Origin: Deltaproteobacteria bacterium
GTDB taxonomy: Bacteria; Myxococcota; Myxococcia; Myxococcales; Anaeromyxobacteraceae
Direction of reading: 5' to 3'
Length of the DNA stretch: 64,000 nucleotides
Assembly: GCA_016214955.1 (NCBI GenBank)
Contig: JACRMN010000007.1
Location: 62,001 to 126,000 of the forward strand
Part shown: positions 1 to 8,811 of the stretch, in pieces
How positions within the stretch are numbered: the stretch's first letter is position 1
Layout of the letters: each line of letters starts with the position of its first letter
Made by a program: the position numbers and the translations under genes
Notes under the pieces: generated by a model
Databases searched by the model: none
Seen by the model: the letters and a program-made list of their open reading frames with translations, nothing else
What the model was told of the DNA's origin: nothing

Positions 1-2721
1 GACAACCTGCTCTCCTGGCGCATGGCCATGCCCTCGGGCGCCACCTGGACGGTGCGCCGCCTCGACCACCGGCTCCGCAAGATCCTCCCCGACGACCGGC
101 TCACCTGGGCGGTGGAGGACGCGGACGGCAAGCCGGTGCGCACCATCGCCCTGCGCGGCGACCAGATCCGGCGCAACGGGCTGTGGAAGGACATCACCAA
201 CAAGGCGCTGGGCGGGCTGCCGGGCGTGCAGAAGGAGGGCACCGACGGCGTCATCACCTCGGCCGAGTTCGTGCTCTACCGCCAGTACGAGTCCTCGGCC
301 ACGCTCTGCCTGGAGTTCTTCGGCCCCGACATGGAGGAGGCCAGCGAGGTGGTGCTGGCCCTCTCGGCCGCCTTCCCCAACGAGGGGAAGGAGGTGCTGC
401 AGGCGCTGGAGCACTTCGACGACGAGTACGTGAAGGCCATCGGCTACCAGGTGAAGGCGCCGCGCGCCGAGACGCCGCGGGCGGTGCTGCTCATCGACGT
501 GGTGGGCCACTCGGCCGAGGAGACGGGCCGCGGCGTGGAGCGCATCCGCTCCATCCTGGCGCCGCACGGGAACACGCTGATGTTCGTGGCCCGGGACGCC
601 GCCGAGGCCAAGCGCTTCTGGGCCGACCGCAAGCGGCTCGGCGCCATCGCCGCCCGCACCAACGCCTTCAAGCTCAACGAGGACGTGGTGCTGCCGCTGC
701 CGGCCCTGGCCGAGTTCGCCCGCTGGATCGAGCGGGAGAACCTGGAGGAGGAGCGGCACAACCAGGAGCGGCTGGTGGAGCGGCTCCAGGCCTTCCTGGA
801 GGAGGCGCCGGCGCCCGAGGAGGGGGCCTGGGTGCCGGAGCGCGTGGCCCGCGCCGCGCGCCGCTGCGCCGAGGCCCGCGCGGCGCTCTCCGCCGCCGGC
901 GAGCGCGACCTGCGCGGCGGGGCGGTGCTGGCGGCCCTGCGCCGCGACCTCGACGAGTACCTGCGCGGCACCAAGGGGCTGGCCGAGGGCATCGCCGCCG
1001 CCTGGAAGGAGGTCCGCGGCCGGCTGGTGGTGCTCGCCACGCACATGCACGCCGGCGACGGCAACGTCCACGTCAACATCCCGGTGATGTCCAACGACCG
1101 GGTGATGATGCGGCGGGCCGAGCGGGCGGTGGACCGGGTGATGGAGAAGGTGGCCTCGCTCGGCGGCGTCTGCTCCGGCGAGCACGGCATCGGGGTCACC
1201 AAGCTCAAGTACCTGGAGCCGGAGATCGTCGAGGCCCTCAACGCCCACCGCCGGGCCCTCGATCCGCGGGGGATGATGAACCCCGGCAAGCTCGCCGACC
1301 GCTCCCTCACCGAGCGCATCTTCACCCCCTCCTTCAACCTGCTGGAGCTCGAGGCCCGCATCCTCCAGCACGGCAAGCTGGAGGAGCTGGCGCTCTCCAT
1401 CGCCAAGTGCGTGCGCTGCGGCAAGTGCAAGCCCGACTGCTGCGTCTACCACCCGGGCCGGGGGATGTTCTTCCACCCCCGCAACAAGAACCTGGCCATC
1501 GGCTCGCTCATCGAGGCCCTGCTCTACGAGGCCCAGCGGGAGCGCACCACCGGCTTCGAGCTGCTGCGCTGGCTCGAGGAGGTGGCCGACCACTGCACCC
1601 TCTGCCACAAGTGCGAGAAGCCCTGCCCGGTGGACATCGACACCGCCGAGGTCTCGGTGCTGGAGCGGGAGATCCTCGCGACCCGCGGCTTCAAGCGGCA
1701 GAAGGCGGCGACGCGCGCCACGCTCTCGTACCTCGACAGCCGCTCGCCCACCTACAACGCCCTCTTCCGCGCCGGCTTCGTCCGGCTCGGCGGCTCGCTG
1801 CAGCGCGCCCTCACCAGGGTGGTGGGTCCGGCCTCGGCCGGCGGCTCGAAGCCCTACCACCTGCAGCTCCTCCAGTCGCCCGGCCCCCGGGCCGACCCGG
1901 AGACGCTGCGGGACCTCTTGCCCCCCTGCCGGCCCGACCAGGTGCAGGTGCTGGAGCCGGAGGGCGAGGCAACGGCCACCGCCTTCTACTTCCCGGGCTG
2001 CGGCTCGGAGCGGCTCCACTCCGGCGTCTCGATGGCGGCGCTGCACGTGCTGCTGGGCACGGGGACGCGGGTGGTCATCCCCCCGCCCTTCCTCTGCTGC
2101 GGCTTCCCGGCCTGGTCCAACGCCGCCACCGAGCAGCACTCGCGCAGCGTGCTGCGCGACACCATCCTCTTCTCGCAGATCCGGGAGATGTTCTCCTACC
2201 TGCGCTTCGACGCGGTGATCGTCACCTGCGGCACCTGCAAGGAGGCGCTCTCGGCCATGGAGACCGGGCGCATCTTCGAGGCCCCGGTGGTGGACCTGGC
2301 CCGCTTCGCCCTCGACCGCGGCACCACCGCCCGGCTCTCGGGCGACTTCCTCTACCACACGCCCTGCCACGACTCGCTCGACGGCAAGGCGCTGGCGGTG
2401 CTCGGCAAGCTCGGCGCCCGCGCCCAGGCGGTGCCCCACTGCTGCTCCGAGGCCGGCACCCTGGCCCTCTCCCGCCCCGACATCACCGACGCCATGCTGC
2501 ACCGCAAGCGCGAGGCGACGAAGGAGGCGCTGGGAGGCAAGCCGCCGGGCTCGGTGGTCCTCACCAACTGCCCGAGCTGCCTCTCCGGCCTGGGGCGGCT
2601 GCAGCCGCTCGGCACCGAGCCGCGCCACGTGGCGGTGGAGCTGGCCCGGGCCCTCTCGGGCGAGCGCTGGCGCGAGCACTTCCGCGCCCAGGCGGCGCGC
2701 GCCCAGACGGTGCGGATCTGA
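1..2721 (+). CDS. FAD-linked oxidase / Fe-S (CCG-domain) oxidoreductase fusion, 5' partial
   Basis: The reading frame is open from base 1 (codons for DNLLSWR precede the first visible ATG), so the N-terminus lies outside the window. The first ~430 visible residues resemble the C-terminal FAD-oxidase domain of glycolate/D-lactate dehydrogenases (HMHAGDGNVHVNIP, SGEHGIG, NPGK). Next come two 4Fe-4S ferredoxin motifs (CVRCGKCKPDC, CTLCHKCEKPCP). Two CCG heterodisulfide-reductase-like domains follow (FPGCGSERLHSG, CCGFPAW, CGTCKEAL, TPCHDSL, HCCSEAG, TNCPSC). The likely role is cytoplasmic or membrane-associated oxidation of a 2-hydroxyacid with electrons passed through Fe-S clusters to quinone. 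The substrate cannot be told from sequence. It ends in TGA just before a hairpin and faces a convergent receiver gene. Confidence 0.9.
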   Translation, partial: DNLLSWRMAMPSGATWTVRRLDHRLRKILPDDRLTWAVEDADGKPVRTIALRGDQIRRNGLWKDITNKALGGLPGVQKEGTDGVITSAEFVLYRQYESSATLCLEFFGPDMEEASEVVLALSAAFPNEGKEVLQALEHFDDEYVKAIGYQVKAPRAETPRAVLLIDVVGHSAEETGRGVERIRSILAPHGNTLMFVARDAAEAKRFWADRKRLGAIAARTNAFKLNEDVVLPLPALAEFARWIERENLEEERHNQERLVERLQAFLEEAPAPEEGAWVPERVARAARRCAEARAALSAAGERDLRGGAVLAALRRDLDEYLRGTKGLAEGIAAAWKEVRGRLVVLATHMHAGDGNVHVNIPVMSNDRVMMRRAERAVDRVMEKVASLGGVCSGEHGIGVTKLKYLEPEIVEALNAHRRALDPRGMMNPGKLADRSLTERIFTPSFNLLELEARILQHGKLEELALSIAKCVRCGKCKPDCCVYHPGRGMFFHPRNKNLAIGSLIEALLYEAQRERTTGFELLRWLEEVADHCTLCHKCEKPCPVDIDTAEVSVLEREILATRGFKRQKAATRATLSYLDSRSPTYNALFRAGFVRLGGSLQRALTRVVGPASAGGSKPYHLQLLQSPGPRADPETLRDLLPPCRPDQVQVLEPEGEATATAFYFPGCGSERLHSGVSMAALHVLLGTGTRVVIPPPFLCCGFPAWSNAATEQHSRSVLRDTILFSQIREMFSYLRFDAVIVTCGTCKEALSAMETGRIFEAPVVDLARFALDRGTTARLSGDFLYHTPCHDSLDGKALAVLGKLGARAQAVPHCCSEAGTLALSRPDITDAMLHRKREATKEALGGKPPGSVVLTNCPSCLSGLGRLQPLGTEPRHVAVELARALSGERWREHFRAQAARAQTVRI

Positions 2722-2759
2722 GGGGGCAGGGGGCTACGAGCTACAGGCTGCGGGCTCGA

Positions 2760-2798
2760 GGCTGCAGCGGGCATCTCCGGAGCCCGGCGCTTGCAGCC
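2760..2798. terminator. Hairpin between convergent genes
   Basis: A 7-bp perfect inverted repeat (GGCTGCA/TGCAGCC) encloses a second 5-bp pair (CGGGC/GCCCG). It sits exactly between the stop of the Fe-S oxidoreductase and the stop of the convergent receiver gene. There is no clear T-tract, so a bidirectional terminator role is inferred from position. Confidence 0.4.
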
Positions 2799-3208
2799 TA
2801 GCGTCCGCGGGCGGCCTCCTCGACGACCGAGCGCAGCACGGCCACGTCGAAGGGCTTGAGCAGCTGCTTGCATCCGCTCTGGGCCAGGAACTGCTCCATC
2901 TCCGGCGTGAAGGCGCCGCCGGTGATGAACACCAGGTTCCGGACCAGGTCCGGGCGCGTGGTCGCGAGGGCGGTCCTGAACTCGGGGCCGGTCATGTCCG
3001 GCATCATCAGGTCGCAGAAGATGACGTCGAAGGCCTGGCCGCCATCGGCGAGGAGCGCCAGCGCCTCGCGGGCCGAGGTGACCGACATGACCTCGCTGCG
3101 GTCGGCCAGCACGCGGCGCACGGCGCGCCCCACCAGCGGCTCGTCGTCGACGACGAGCACGCGGGCGAGCTTCGCGGCAGTGGCCAGGCGCGGTGTCACG
3201 GGGCTCAC
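2798..3208 (-). CDS. Single-domain response regulator receiver
   Basis: About 136 residues holding one CheY-like receiver and no output domain. Visible key residues are the acidic pair D21-D22 (VVDDEP), phospho-acceptor D66 (FCDLMMPDMTG), T96 (FITGG) and K118 (LLKPF), so it should be phosphorylatable. The GTG at 3208 is chosen because GGGAGGG lies 8 nt upstream; an in-frame GTG at 3244 would add 12 residues without such a site. No histidine kinase is adjacent, so the partner is unknown. Stand-alone receivers commonly act as phosphorelay intermediates or bind a target protein directly. Confidence 0.85.
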   Translation of the reverse strand: MSPVTPRLATAAKLARVLVVDDEPLVGRAVRRVLADRSEVMSVTSAREALALLADGGQAFDVIFCDLMMPDMTGPEFRTALATTRPDLVRNLVFITGGAFTPEMEQFLAQSGCKQLLKPFDVAVLRSVVEEAARGR

Positions 3209-3369
3209 CCCTGCAACCCTCCCGCCAGCGGGTCGGGAATGCACCCGGGGTCGATCCGGTCGACATCATTGCCGTTTCCCTGTGTGCGTCCCGGACGCGC
3301 GGTACGGACACCCGAAGGGTGCGCGCAGACCCCGGGGTGGTCGGGGAGCCCAGCCGATCGGAGACGGAC

Positions 3370-4137
3370 CTACCCGTGCAGGCGAGCCGGGCTCGAGTAG
3401 ACGTTGACCCGCTCCGCGCGCACGAAGCCCACCAGCGTGAGCCCTGCCTTGCCGGCCAGGTCCACCGCCAGGGAGGTGGGAGCCGAGACGCTGGCCACCA
3501 CCGGGATGCGGGCCCGCACCGCCTTCTGGACGATCTCGAAGCTGGCCCGGCCGCTCACCACCAGCATCGCCGGCTGGCGCGGCCCGGAGGCCCCGCGCCC
3601 CACCAGCCGCTCCTTCAGCAGCGCGCCGACCACCTTGTCCACGGCGTTGTGGCGCCCCACGTCCTCGCGCAGGAAGAGCCGCTCGCCGCCGGCGGTGTGG
3701 GCCGCGGCGGCGTGGGTGCCTCCGGTGCGGGCGAAGAGCGACTGGGCCTCGGCCATGGCGCCCACGGCCCGCACCACGTCGGCGCGCCCCACCGGCGGCC
3801 CGGGGGGCAGGGGGCTGCAGAGGCCGAGCAGGTCGTCGATGGAGCGGCGCCCGCAGACGCCGCAGGCGGCGGTGGTCAGGGTGCCGCGGCGGCTGGCCTC
3901 GACCCGGTCCCACACCAGCGCGGTGCCGGCGCCGGGAGTGACCTCGATGACGTTGCCGTACCCCTCGCTGCCCGGCCGGCCGCAGTGGGCCACGCCGCCG
4001 ACGTCGTCGGCCCCGTCGATGATCCCCTCGGCGTAGAGGAAGCCCAGCGCCAGCTCGCCGTCGTCGCCCGGCGTCCGCATGGTGATGGCCACCGGGTCGC
4101 CGGCGATGCGGATCTCGAGCGGCTCCTCCACCGCCAC
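3370..4137 (-). CDS. fdhD: FdhD, sulfurtransferase for formate dehydrogenase maturation
   Basis: FdhD moves sulfur from the IscS persulfide to the molybdenum cofactor before insertion into formate dehydrogenase. The protein shows the family motifs EEPLEIRI, GFLYAEGII, the CGVCG pair carrying the sulfur-relay cysteines, FLREDVGRHNAVDKV and VVSGRASFEIVQKA. GTG at 4137 is the only ATG/GTG/TTG start seen in this frame upstream of the conserved region. The open frame continues about 30 codons further (ARIVTRPVQSAPGAPAHDDAV), which looks like the usual FdhD N-terminus, so a non-canonical start or a miscalled start is possible. A likely client is the molybdopterin oxidoreductase at 16963-19188, but no canonical FDH operon is nearby. 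Confidence 0.92.
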   Translation of the reverse strand: MAVEEPLEIRIAGDPVAITMRTPGDDGELALGFLYAEGIIDGADDVGGVAHCGRPGSEGYGNVIEVTPGAGTALVWDRVEASRRGTLTTAACGVCGRRSIDDLLGLCSPLPPGPPVGRADVVRAVGAMAEAQSLFARTGGTHAAAAHTAGGERLFLREDVGRHNAVDKVVGALLKERLVGRGASGPRQPAMLVVSGRASFEIVQKAVRARIPVVASVSAPTSLAVDLAGKAGLTLVGFVRAERVNVYSSPARLHG

Positions 4138-4269
4138 GGCGTCGTCGTGCGCCGGAGCGCCGGGGGCGGACTGGACGGGGCGGGTGACGATGCGGGCGGC
4201 GATGGCGGACCTCGGGGCGTCCGCCGAGCATAACCGGGTTGGGCTCGCGGCGAGCCACCCCGCCAGGGC

Positions 4270-5214
4270 TCAGTGGCAGCGGAAGCGGCCGACGAGGGGC
4301 ACGTGGTCGGAGAGGCCGTGGAACGGCCCCCTGCGGTCGCCGAAGGGCCGGGTGCCCTCCAGATCCACGAAGGAGACGCCGTTGCCGTAGAGCAGGTGGT
4401 CGAGGTGCATGCGCAGCCGGATGAAGCCGGCGGTGGGGAAGGAGGAGGGGCGCTCGAGGTCGAGCTGCCCGAGCCGCTCCTGGGCGCAGGCGAGGCCGGC
4501 CTCGCCGGTGAGGTAGCGGTAGACGGGCGAGCCGGGCGAGGAGTTGAAGTCGCCGCAGACCACGTAGGGCTCGTCGCCGCTGCAGCGGCGCACGAAGGAG
4601 GCCAGGGCGCGCGCCTCGGCCAGCTGGTTGGGGCCGAAGCCCATGCGGCGCGGCGACGACCAGAAGGCGCGGGCGAAAGGGGTGGGGAGCGAGAGGTGGG
4701 TGTTGAAGAGGTGGAGCCGCGTGCCGGCGGGCGTGCGCAGCACCATGTGGGCGCAGATGCGGGTCTGCTTCACGTCGCGCATCAGCTCCACGTGGTGGTG
4801 GGTGATGCGCTGGGGCGCCTCGGCGTTGTGCCCCTCCACCTGCAGCCGCCGCTGGTTGACCAGGATGGCGAGGCCGGTGGTGTAGATCTTGAAACTGCGC
4901 AGCCGGTTGACGTGGGCCCGGAAGTAGAAGCCCTCGTAGGGCGAGGCGCGGCCGCGCAGGGCGAAGGCGGCCTCCACCTCGCGCATGAAGGAGGCGAGCT
5001 GGGTCTCCTCGCGCCGCGGGCGCCGCAGCGCCACGCGCGAGCGGAACGAGGTGGTCTCGATCTCCTGGAGGCAGATGATGTCGGCGGTGGGGTCGAGCCG
5101 CGCCAGCCGGTCGGCGATGCCGCGCTGCGAGCGGTGCGTGGAGGCGAGCCCCTTCAGCGCGTGGCCGAAGTAGCGGACGTTGTAGCTCACGATGCGGAGG
5201 GTCGGTCGTCCCAC
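4270..5214 (-). CDS. Endonuclease/exonuclease/phosphatase family protein
   Basis: A 314-residue EEP-fold metallohydrolase. Family motifs appear in order: IVSYNVRYF (Asn), ICLQEIET (metal-binding Glu), GDFNSSPGSP (Asp/Asn), HLDHLLY and the terminal LSDHVPLVGRF (Asp-His). These predict a Mg2+-dependent phosphodiesterase or phosphatase; the substrate (nucleic acid, phospholipid or inositol phosphate) cannot be determined. GTG at 5214 is chosen because conserved sequence starts within six residues. An in-frame extension upstream to 5502 encodes a low-complexity Arg/Ser run made by the hexamer repeat at 5267-5367 and is unlikely to be translated. No signal peptide is visible from this start. Confidence 0.85.
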   Translation of the reverse strand: MGRPTLRIVSYNVRYFGHALKGLASTHRSQRGIADRLARLDPTADIICLQEIETTSFRSRVALRRPRREETQLASFMREVEAAFALRGRASPYEGFYFRAHVNRLRSFKIYTTGLAILVNQRRLQVEGHNAEAPQRITHHHVELMRDVKQTRICAHMVLRTPAGTRLHLFNTHLSLPTPFARAFWSSPRRMGFGPNQLAEARALASFVRRCSGDEPYVVCGDFNSSPGSPVYRYLTGEAGLACAQERLGQLDLERPSSFPTAGFIRLRMHLDHLLYGNGVSFVDLEGTRPFGDRRGPFHGLSDHVPLVGRFRCH

Positions 5215-5266
5215 GGGGCGATCATAGCTCTGGAGCGGGAGGAGGGGGGCACTCTGCCGGTCCCTC

Positions 5267-5367
5267 CTCGATCTCGACCTCGTCCCCGACCTCGACCACG
5301 ACCGCGGCCGCGGCCGCGACCTCGACCGCGACCTCGACCTCGTCCCCGACCGCGACCTCGACCCTCG
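5267..5367. repeat. Degenerate GC-rich hexanucleotide repeat
   Basis: About 100 bp built from variants of a 6-bp unit (GACCTC, GACCGC, GTCCCC, GGCCGC). It lies in the 286-bp divergent spacer between the EEP-family gene and the transglutaminase operon. The regular 6-bp period would give dipeptide repeats in some frames. A similar hexamer run occurs inside the ycaO-like gene (47395-47442). Such tracts are prone to slippage. Confidence 0.75.
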
Positions 5368-5500
5368 CCCGGGACTGCCCGCATCTTGACCAGGCGCGCG
5401 CTTCCTTTTCGGGCAAGGAGGGGCATGCTGGTGAGATGTGCCCCGTCCCGGTGGCCCGCTTTCCGGGCAGGGGGCTTGCACACGCGGAGCCTCGGGTCCC

Positions 5501-8500
5501 ATGCGCCTCCTCCTCCAGCACGAGAGCCTCTACGCCTATCCCTCGCCCGCGACCCTGGGGCCCCACGAGATCCGGCTCCGGCCGGCCCAGCACGCCCGGG
5601 CGCGCATCGAGAGCTACTCGCTCACGGTGACCGAGCCCGGGGAGCTGCGCTGGCTGCAGGACCCCTTCGGCAACCACGTCGCCCGCCTCGCCTTCAAGAA
5701 GGGCACGAGGCTGCCCGAGCTCCGGCTGCTGGTGGAGATGGCGGTGGACATCCGGCCGGTGAACCCGTTCGACTTCTTCGTGGACGACCGCTGCCAGGAG
5801 TCGCCCTTCACCTATCCGGAGGAGCAGCGGGCCGACCTGGCGCCCTTCCTCACCCTCGACGAGCCGGCCCTGGCGGGCGGGCCGCTCCTGCGGGAGTTCC
5901 TGGCCGCCCTGCCCTCGCACGGCAACACCGTCTCGATGGTGGTGGAGCTCAACCGGCTGGTAAAGGAGCGGGTGAAGTACGTGGTCCGCGAGGAGGCGGG
6001 CATCTGGACGCCGGAGGAGACGCTGCGGGAGGGGCGCGGCAGCTGCCGCGACTCGGCGGTGCTGCTCATGGCGGTGCTGCGCTCCCGGGGCCTGGCCTCC
6101 CGGTTCGCCTCCGGCTACCTGGTGCAGCTCACCGACGAGGGCATGCTCCCCGACGAGCCCCGCGGCATCGGGCGCGACGTGGTGGACCTGCACGCCTGGG
6201 CCGAGGTGTTCCTGCCGGGCGCCGGCTGGGTGGGCCTCGACGCCACCAGCGGCCTGCTCACCGGCGAGGGGCACATCCCGCTCGCCTGCGTGGCCCGCCC
6301 GGCGCTGGCCTCGCCGGTCACCGGCACCAGCGACGTGGGCGCCACCCGCGTCACCTTCGGCATGAAGGTGGGCCGGCTGGGCCACGAGCCCCGCCCCACC
6401 ACCCCCTACGCCGAGGAGACATGGGAGGCGCTGCTCGCCGCCGGAGACCGGGCCGACGAGGCCCTGGCCGCCGAGGAGCTCACGCTCACGGTGGGCGGCG
6501 AGCCCACCTTCAACTCGCGGGAGCACCCGGAGGCGCCGGAGTGGAACGGCGAGGCGCTCGGCCCCACCAAGTGGAGCCAGGGGCTGCGGCTCGCCGACGA
6601 GCTGCGCAAGCGGCTCTGCCCCGGGGGGCTCATCCTCTCGCGCACCGGCAAGACCTATCCCGGCGAGGCGCTGCCCCGCTGGGCGCTCGACGTGGTGGGG
6701 CGGCGCGACGGCGCGGCGCTGGAGGCGGCGCCGCCCGCGAAGCCGCGCCCGGCGACGCTGGAGGCGGCCCACGAGCTGGCCTTCGCGCTGGCCGCCAGGC
6801 TGGGCGTGGCCCCTGCCGTCCACCCGGCCTACGAGGACCCCTGGCACTTCGTCCGCCAGGAGGCCGGCCTTCCCGCCGGCCTCGACCCCCTGGAGGAGAC
6901 CGACCTCGGCGACCCCGCCGAGCGGCTCCGCCTGGCGCGGGTGCTGGACCACGGCCTGCGGCGCGAGGTGGCCTACGTGCTGCCGCTCTCGCGCGGCAAC
7001 CCGAGCTGGAAGACCGACCGCTGGCGCTTCCGCCGCGGCCACCTCTTCCTCCTGCCGGGCGACTCGCCGGCCGGCCTGCGCCTGCCGCTCGGCGCCCTGG
7101 GCGGCCCGCCCCCGGCGCCGGCGCCCACGCTCGAGACCCAGCCGCCCGACCCGCGGCTCGAGGAGCTGCGCAAGGCGCGGGAGAAGGCCGAGAAGGAGGC
7201 GGAGAAGGAGGGGCGCCAGGAGCAGCTGAAGGCCGCGGCCGAGGCGGCCCGCTGGGGCTCGCCGGTGCGCACCGCGCTGGTGCTGGAGCCGCGGGGCGGG
7301 GAGCTCTTCGCCTTCCTGCCGCCGCTCCCCAGCGCCGCCGACTTCTTCCTGCTGGCCGACGCCATCCAGTCCACCGCCGCGGCCCAGGGCCTGACGGTGC
7401 GCTTCGAGGGCTACCCGCCGCCCTGGGGGCCGGAGCTGTTCCGCATCACCGTCACCCCCGACCCGGGCGTGCTGGAGGTGAACCTGCCGCCGACGCGCTC
7501 CTCGCGCGAGCACCACCAGCTCATGGCCGCGGTCTTCGAGGCCGCGCTCCACGCCGGCCTGCACTCCGAGAAGTACCTGCTCGACGGGCGCATGGCCGGC
7601 TCGGGCGGCGGCAACCACCTCACCCTGGGCGGCCCCGAGGCGCTCGGCAGCCCCTTCGTCGTCCGGCCCGACGTGCTGGCGAGCCTGGTCACCTTCTTCC
7701 AGCACCACCCCTCGCTCTCCTACCTCTTCACCGGCCTCTTCGTGGGCCCCACCTCGCAGGCGCCGCGGGTCGACGAGGCCCGCCACGACAGCCTCTACGA
7801 GCTGGAGCTGGCGCTGCGCCGCGCCTTCGACCGCGGCCAGCCGGCGCCGCCCTGGCTGGGCGACCTGCTCTTCCGCCACCTGCTGGTGGACGTGACCGGC
7901 AACACCCACCGCGCCGAGATCTGCATCGACAAGCTCTTCGACTGGCGCACCGCCCACGGACGCCAGGGGCTGGTGGAGCTGCGGGCCTTCGAGATGCCGC
8001 CCCACCCGCGCATGGCCGAGGCGCAGATGGTGCTGGTGCGGGCGCTGGTGGCCGCGTTCTCGGGCCAGCCCTACCGCCACGGCCTCGTCCGGCGCGGGGC
8101 CGAGCTGCACGACCGCTTCCTCCTGCCCACCTGGCTGTGGCGCGACTTCGAGGAGGTACTGGCCTACCTGGCGGGCCGCGGCCTCGAGCTGCCCGCCGAG
8201 GCCTACCGGCCCTTCGTGGAGCTGCGCTGCCCGGTGGCCGGCCGCATCCAGGCCGGCGGCGTGACCCTGGAGGTGCGCAACGCCATCGAGCCCTGGCACG
8301 TGCTCGGAGAGGAGCCCGCCGGCGGCGGCACCTCGCGCTACGTGGACTCGTCGATGGAGCGGCTCGAGCTGCGCGCCGAGGGGCTCGCGCCCGGGCGGCA
8401 CCAGGTGCTGGTGAATGGCCTCACCCTGCCGCTGCGGCCCACCGGCGCCGGCGACGAGCAGGTGGGCGGGGTGCGCTTCCGCGCCTGGTGCCCGCCCCAC

Positions 8501-8806
8501 AGCCTCCACGCCCACATCGGCATCCACCACCCGGTGCGCTTCGACCTCTGGGACCGCTGGGGGCGCCGGGCCGTGGCCGCGGGCGCGTACCACGTCTGGC
8601 ACCCCGAGGGCCGGGCCTTCGGCAGCCCGCCCCTCACCCGCTTCGAGGCCCAGGCGCGCCGCGCCCAGCGCTTCACCGCCGAGGGGCCGCTGCCCTGGCC
8701 CTTCGTGCCCCGCGAGGCCCGGGCCCACCCCGAGCAGCCCTGCACCCTCGACCTGCGCCGCTTCCCCGGCGACCGGCCCATGCCCGAGCCGGAGGAGGAG
8801 GTCTAG
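5501..8806 (+). CDS. Transglutaminase-DUF2126 fusion protein
   Basis: About 1101 residues. The N-terminal part is a bacterial transglutaminase-like module: the N-terminal beta domain (MRLLLQHESLYAY), then a core with Cys near 183 (GRGSCRDSAVLL), His near 230 (DLHAWAEVF) and Asp near 245 (GLDATSG). The rest is DUF2126, with TVGGEPTFNSREH, ILSRTGKTYPGEALPRWAL, TPDPGVLEVNLPP, SGGGNHLTLGG and VDVTGNTHRAEICIDKLF. From memory, DUF2126 has been proposed to be a circularly permuted glutamine-synthetase-like amidoligase; that is a prediction. The ATG at 5501 starts the conserved beta domain. This is the first gene of a five-gene operon; the next start is 5 bp downstream, with GGAGGAGGAG inside the end of this gene as its ribosome site. 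A cytoplasmic location is inferred from the lack of a signal peptide. Confidence 0.9.
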   Translation: MRLLLQHESLYAYPSPATLGPHEIRLRPAQHARARIESYSLTVTEPGELRWLQDPFGNHVARLAFKKGTRLPELRLLVEMAVDIRPVNPFDFFVDDRCQESPFTYPEEQRADLAPFLTLDEPALAGGPLLREFLAALPSHGNTVSMVVELNRLVKERVKYVVREEAGIWTPEETLREGRGSCRDSAVLLMAVLRSRGLASRFASGYLVQLTDEGMLPDEPRGIGRDVVDLHAWAEVFLPGAGWVGLDATSGLLTGEGHIPLACVARPALASPVTGTSDVGATRVTFGMKVGRLGHEPRPTTPYAEETWEALLAAGDRADEALAAEELTLTVGGEPTFNSREHPEAPEWNGEALGPTKWSQGLRLADELRKRLCPGGLILSRTGKTYPGEALPRWALDVVGRRDGAALEAAPPAKPRPATLEAAHELAFALAARLGVAPAVHPAYEDPWHFVRQEAGLPAGLDPLEETDLGDPAERLRLARVLDHGLRREVAYVLPLSRGNPSWKTDRWRFRRGHLFLLPGDSPAGLRLPLGALGGPPPAPAPTLETQPPDPRLEELRKAREKAEKEAEKEGRQEQLKAAAEAARWGSPVRTALVLEPRGGELFAFLPPLPSAADFFLLADAIQSTAAAQGLTVRFEGYPPPWGPELFRITVTPDPGVLEVNLPPTRSSREHHQLMAAVFEAALHAGLHSEKYLLDGRMAGSGGGNHLTLGGPEALGSPFVVRPDVLASLVTFFQHHPSLSYLFTGLFVGPTSQAPRVDEARHDSLYELELALRRAFDRGQPAPPWLGDLLFRHLLVDVTGNTHRAEICIDKLFDWRTAHGRQGLVELRAFEMPPHPRMAEAQMVLVRALVAAFSGQPYRHGLVRRGAELHDRFLLPTWLWRDFEEVLAYLAGRGLELPAEAYRPFVELRCPVAGRIQAGGVTLEVRNAIEPWHVLGEEPAGGGTSRYVDSSMERLELRAEGLAPGRHQVLVNGLTLPLRPTGAGDEQVGGVRFRAWCPPHSLHAHIGIHHPVRFDLWDRWGRRAVAAGAYHVWHPEGRAFGSPPLTRFEAQARRAQRFTAEGPLPWPFVPREARAHPEQPCTLDLRRFPGDRPMPEPEEEV

Positions 8807-8811
8807 CGGCC

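Noticed and set aside
444-1430. Antisense open frame opposite the Fe-S oxidoreductase
   Set aside because: Composition is Ser/Arg-rich shadow coding with no family motifs; the sense strand has clear conserved domains. Many similar antisense frames across the window were dropped for the same reason.
5215-5502. N-terminal Arg/Ser-repeat extension of the EEP-family protein
   Set aside because: It is produced by the DNA hexamer tract. A GTG at 5214 starts directly at the conserved domain, and no ribosome site supports the longer form.
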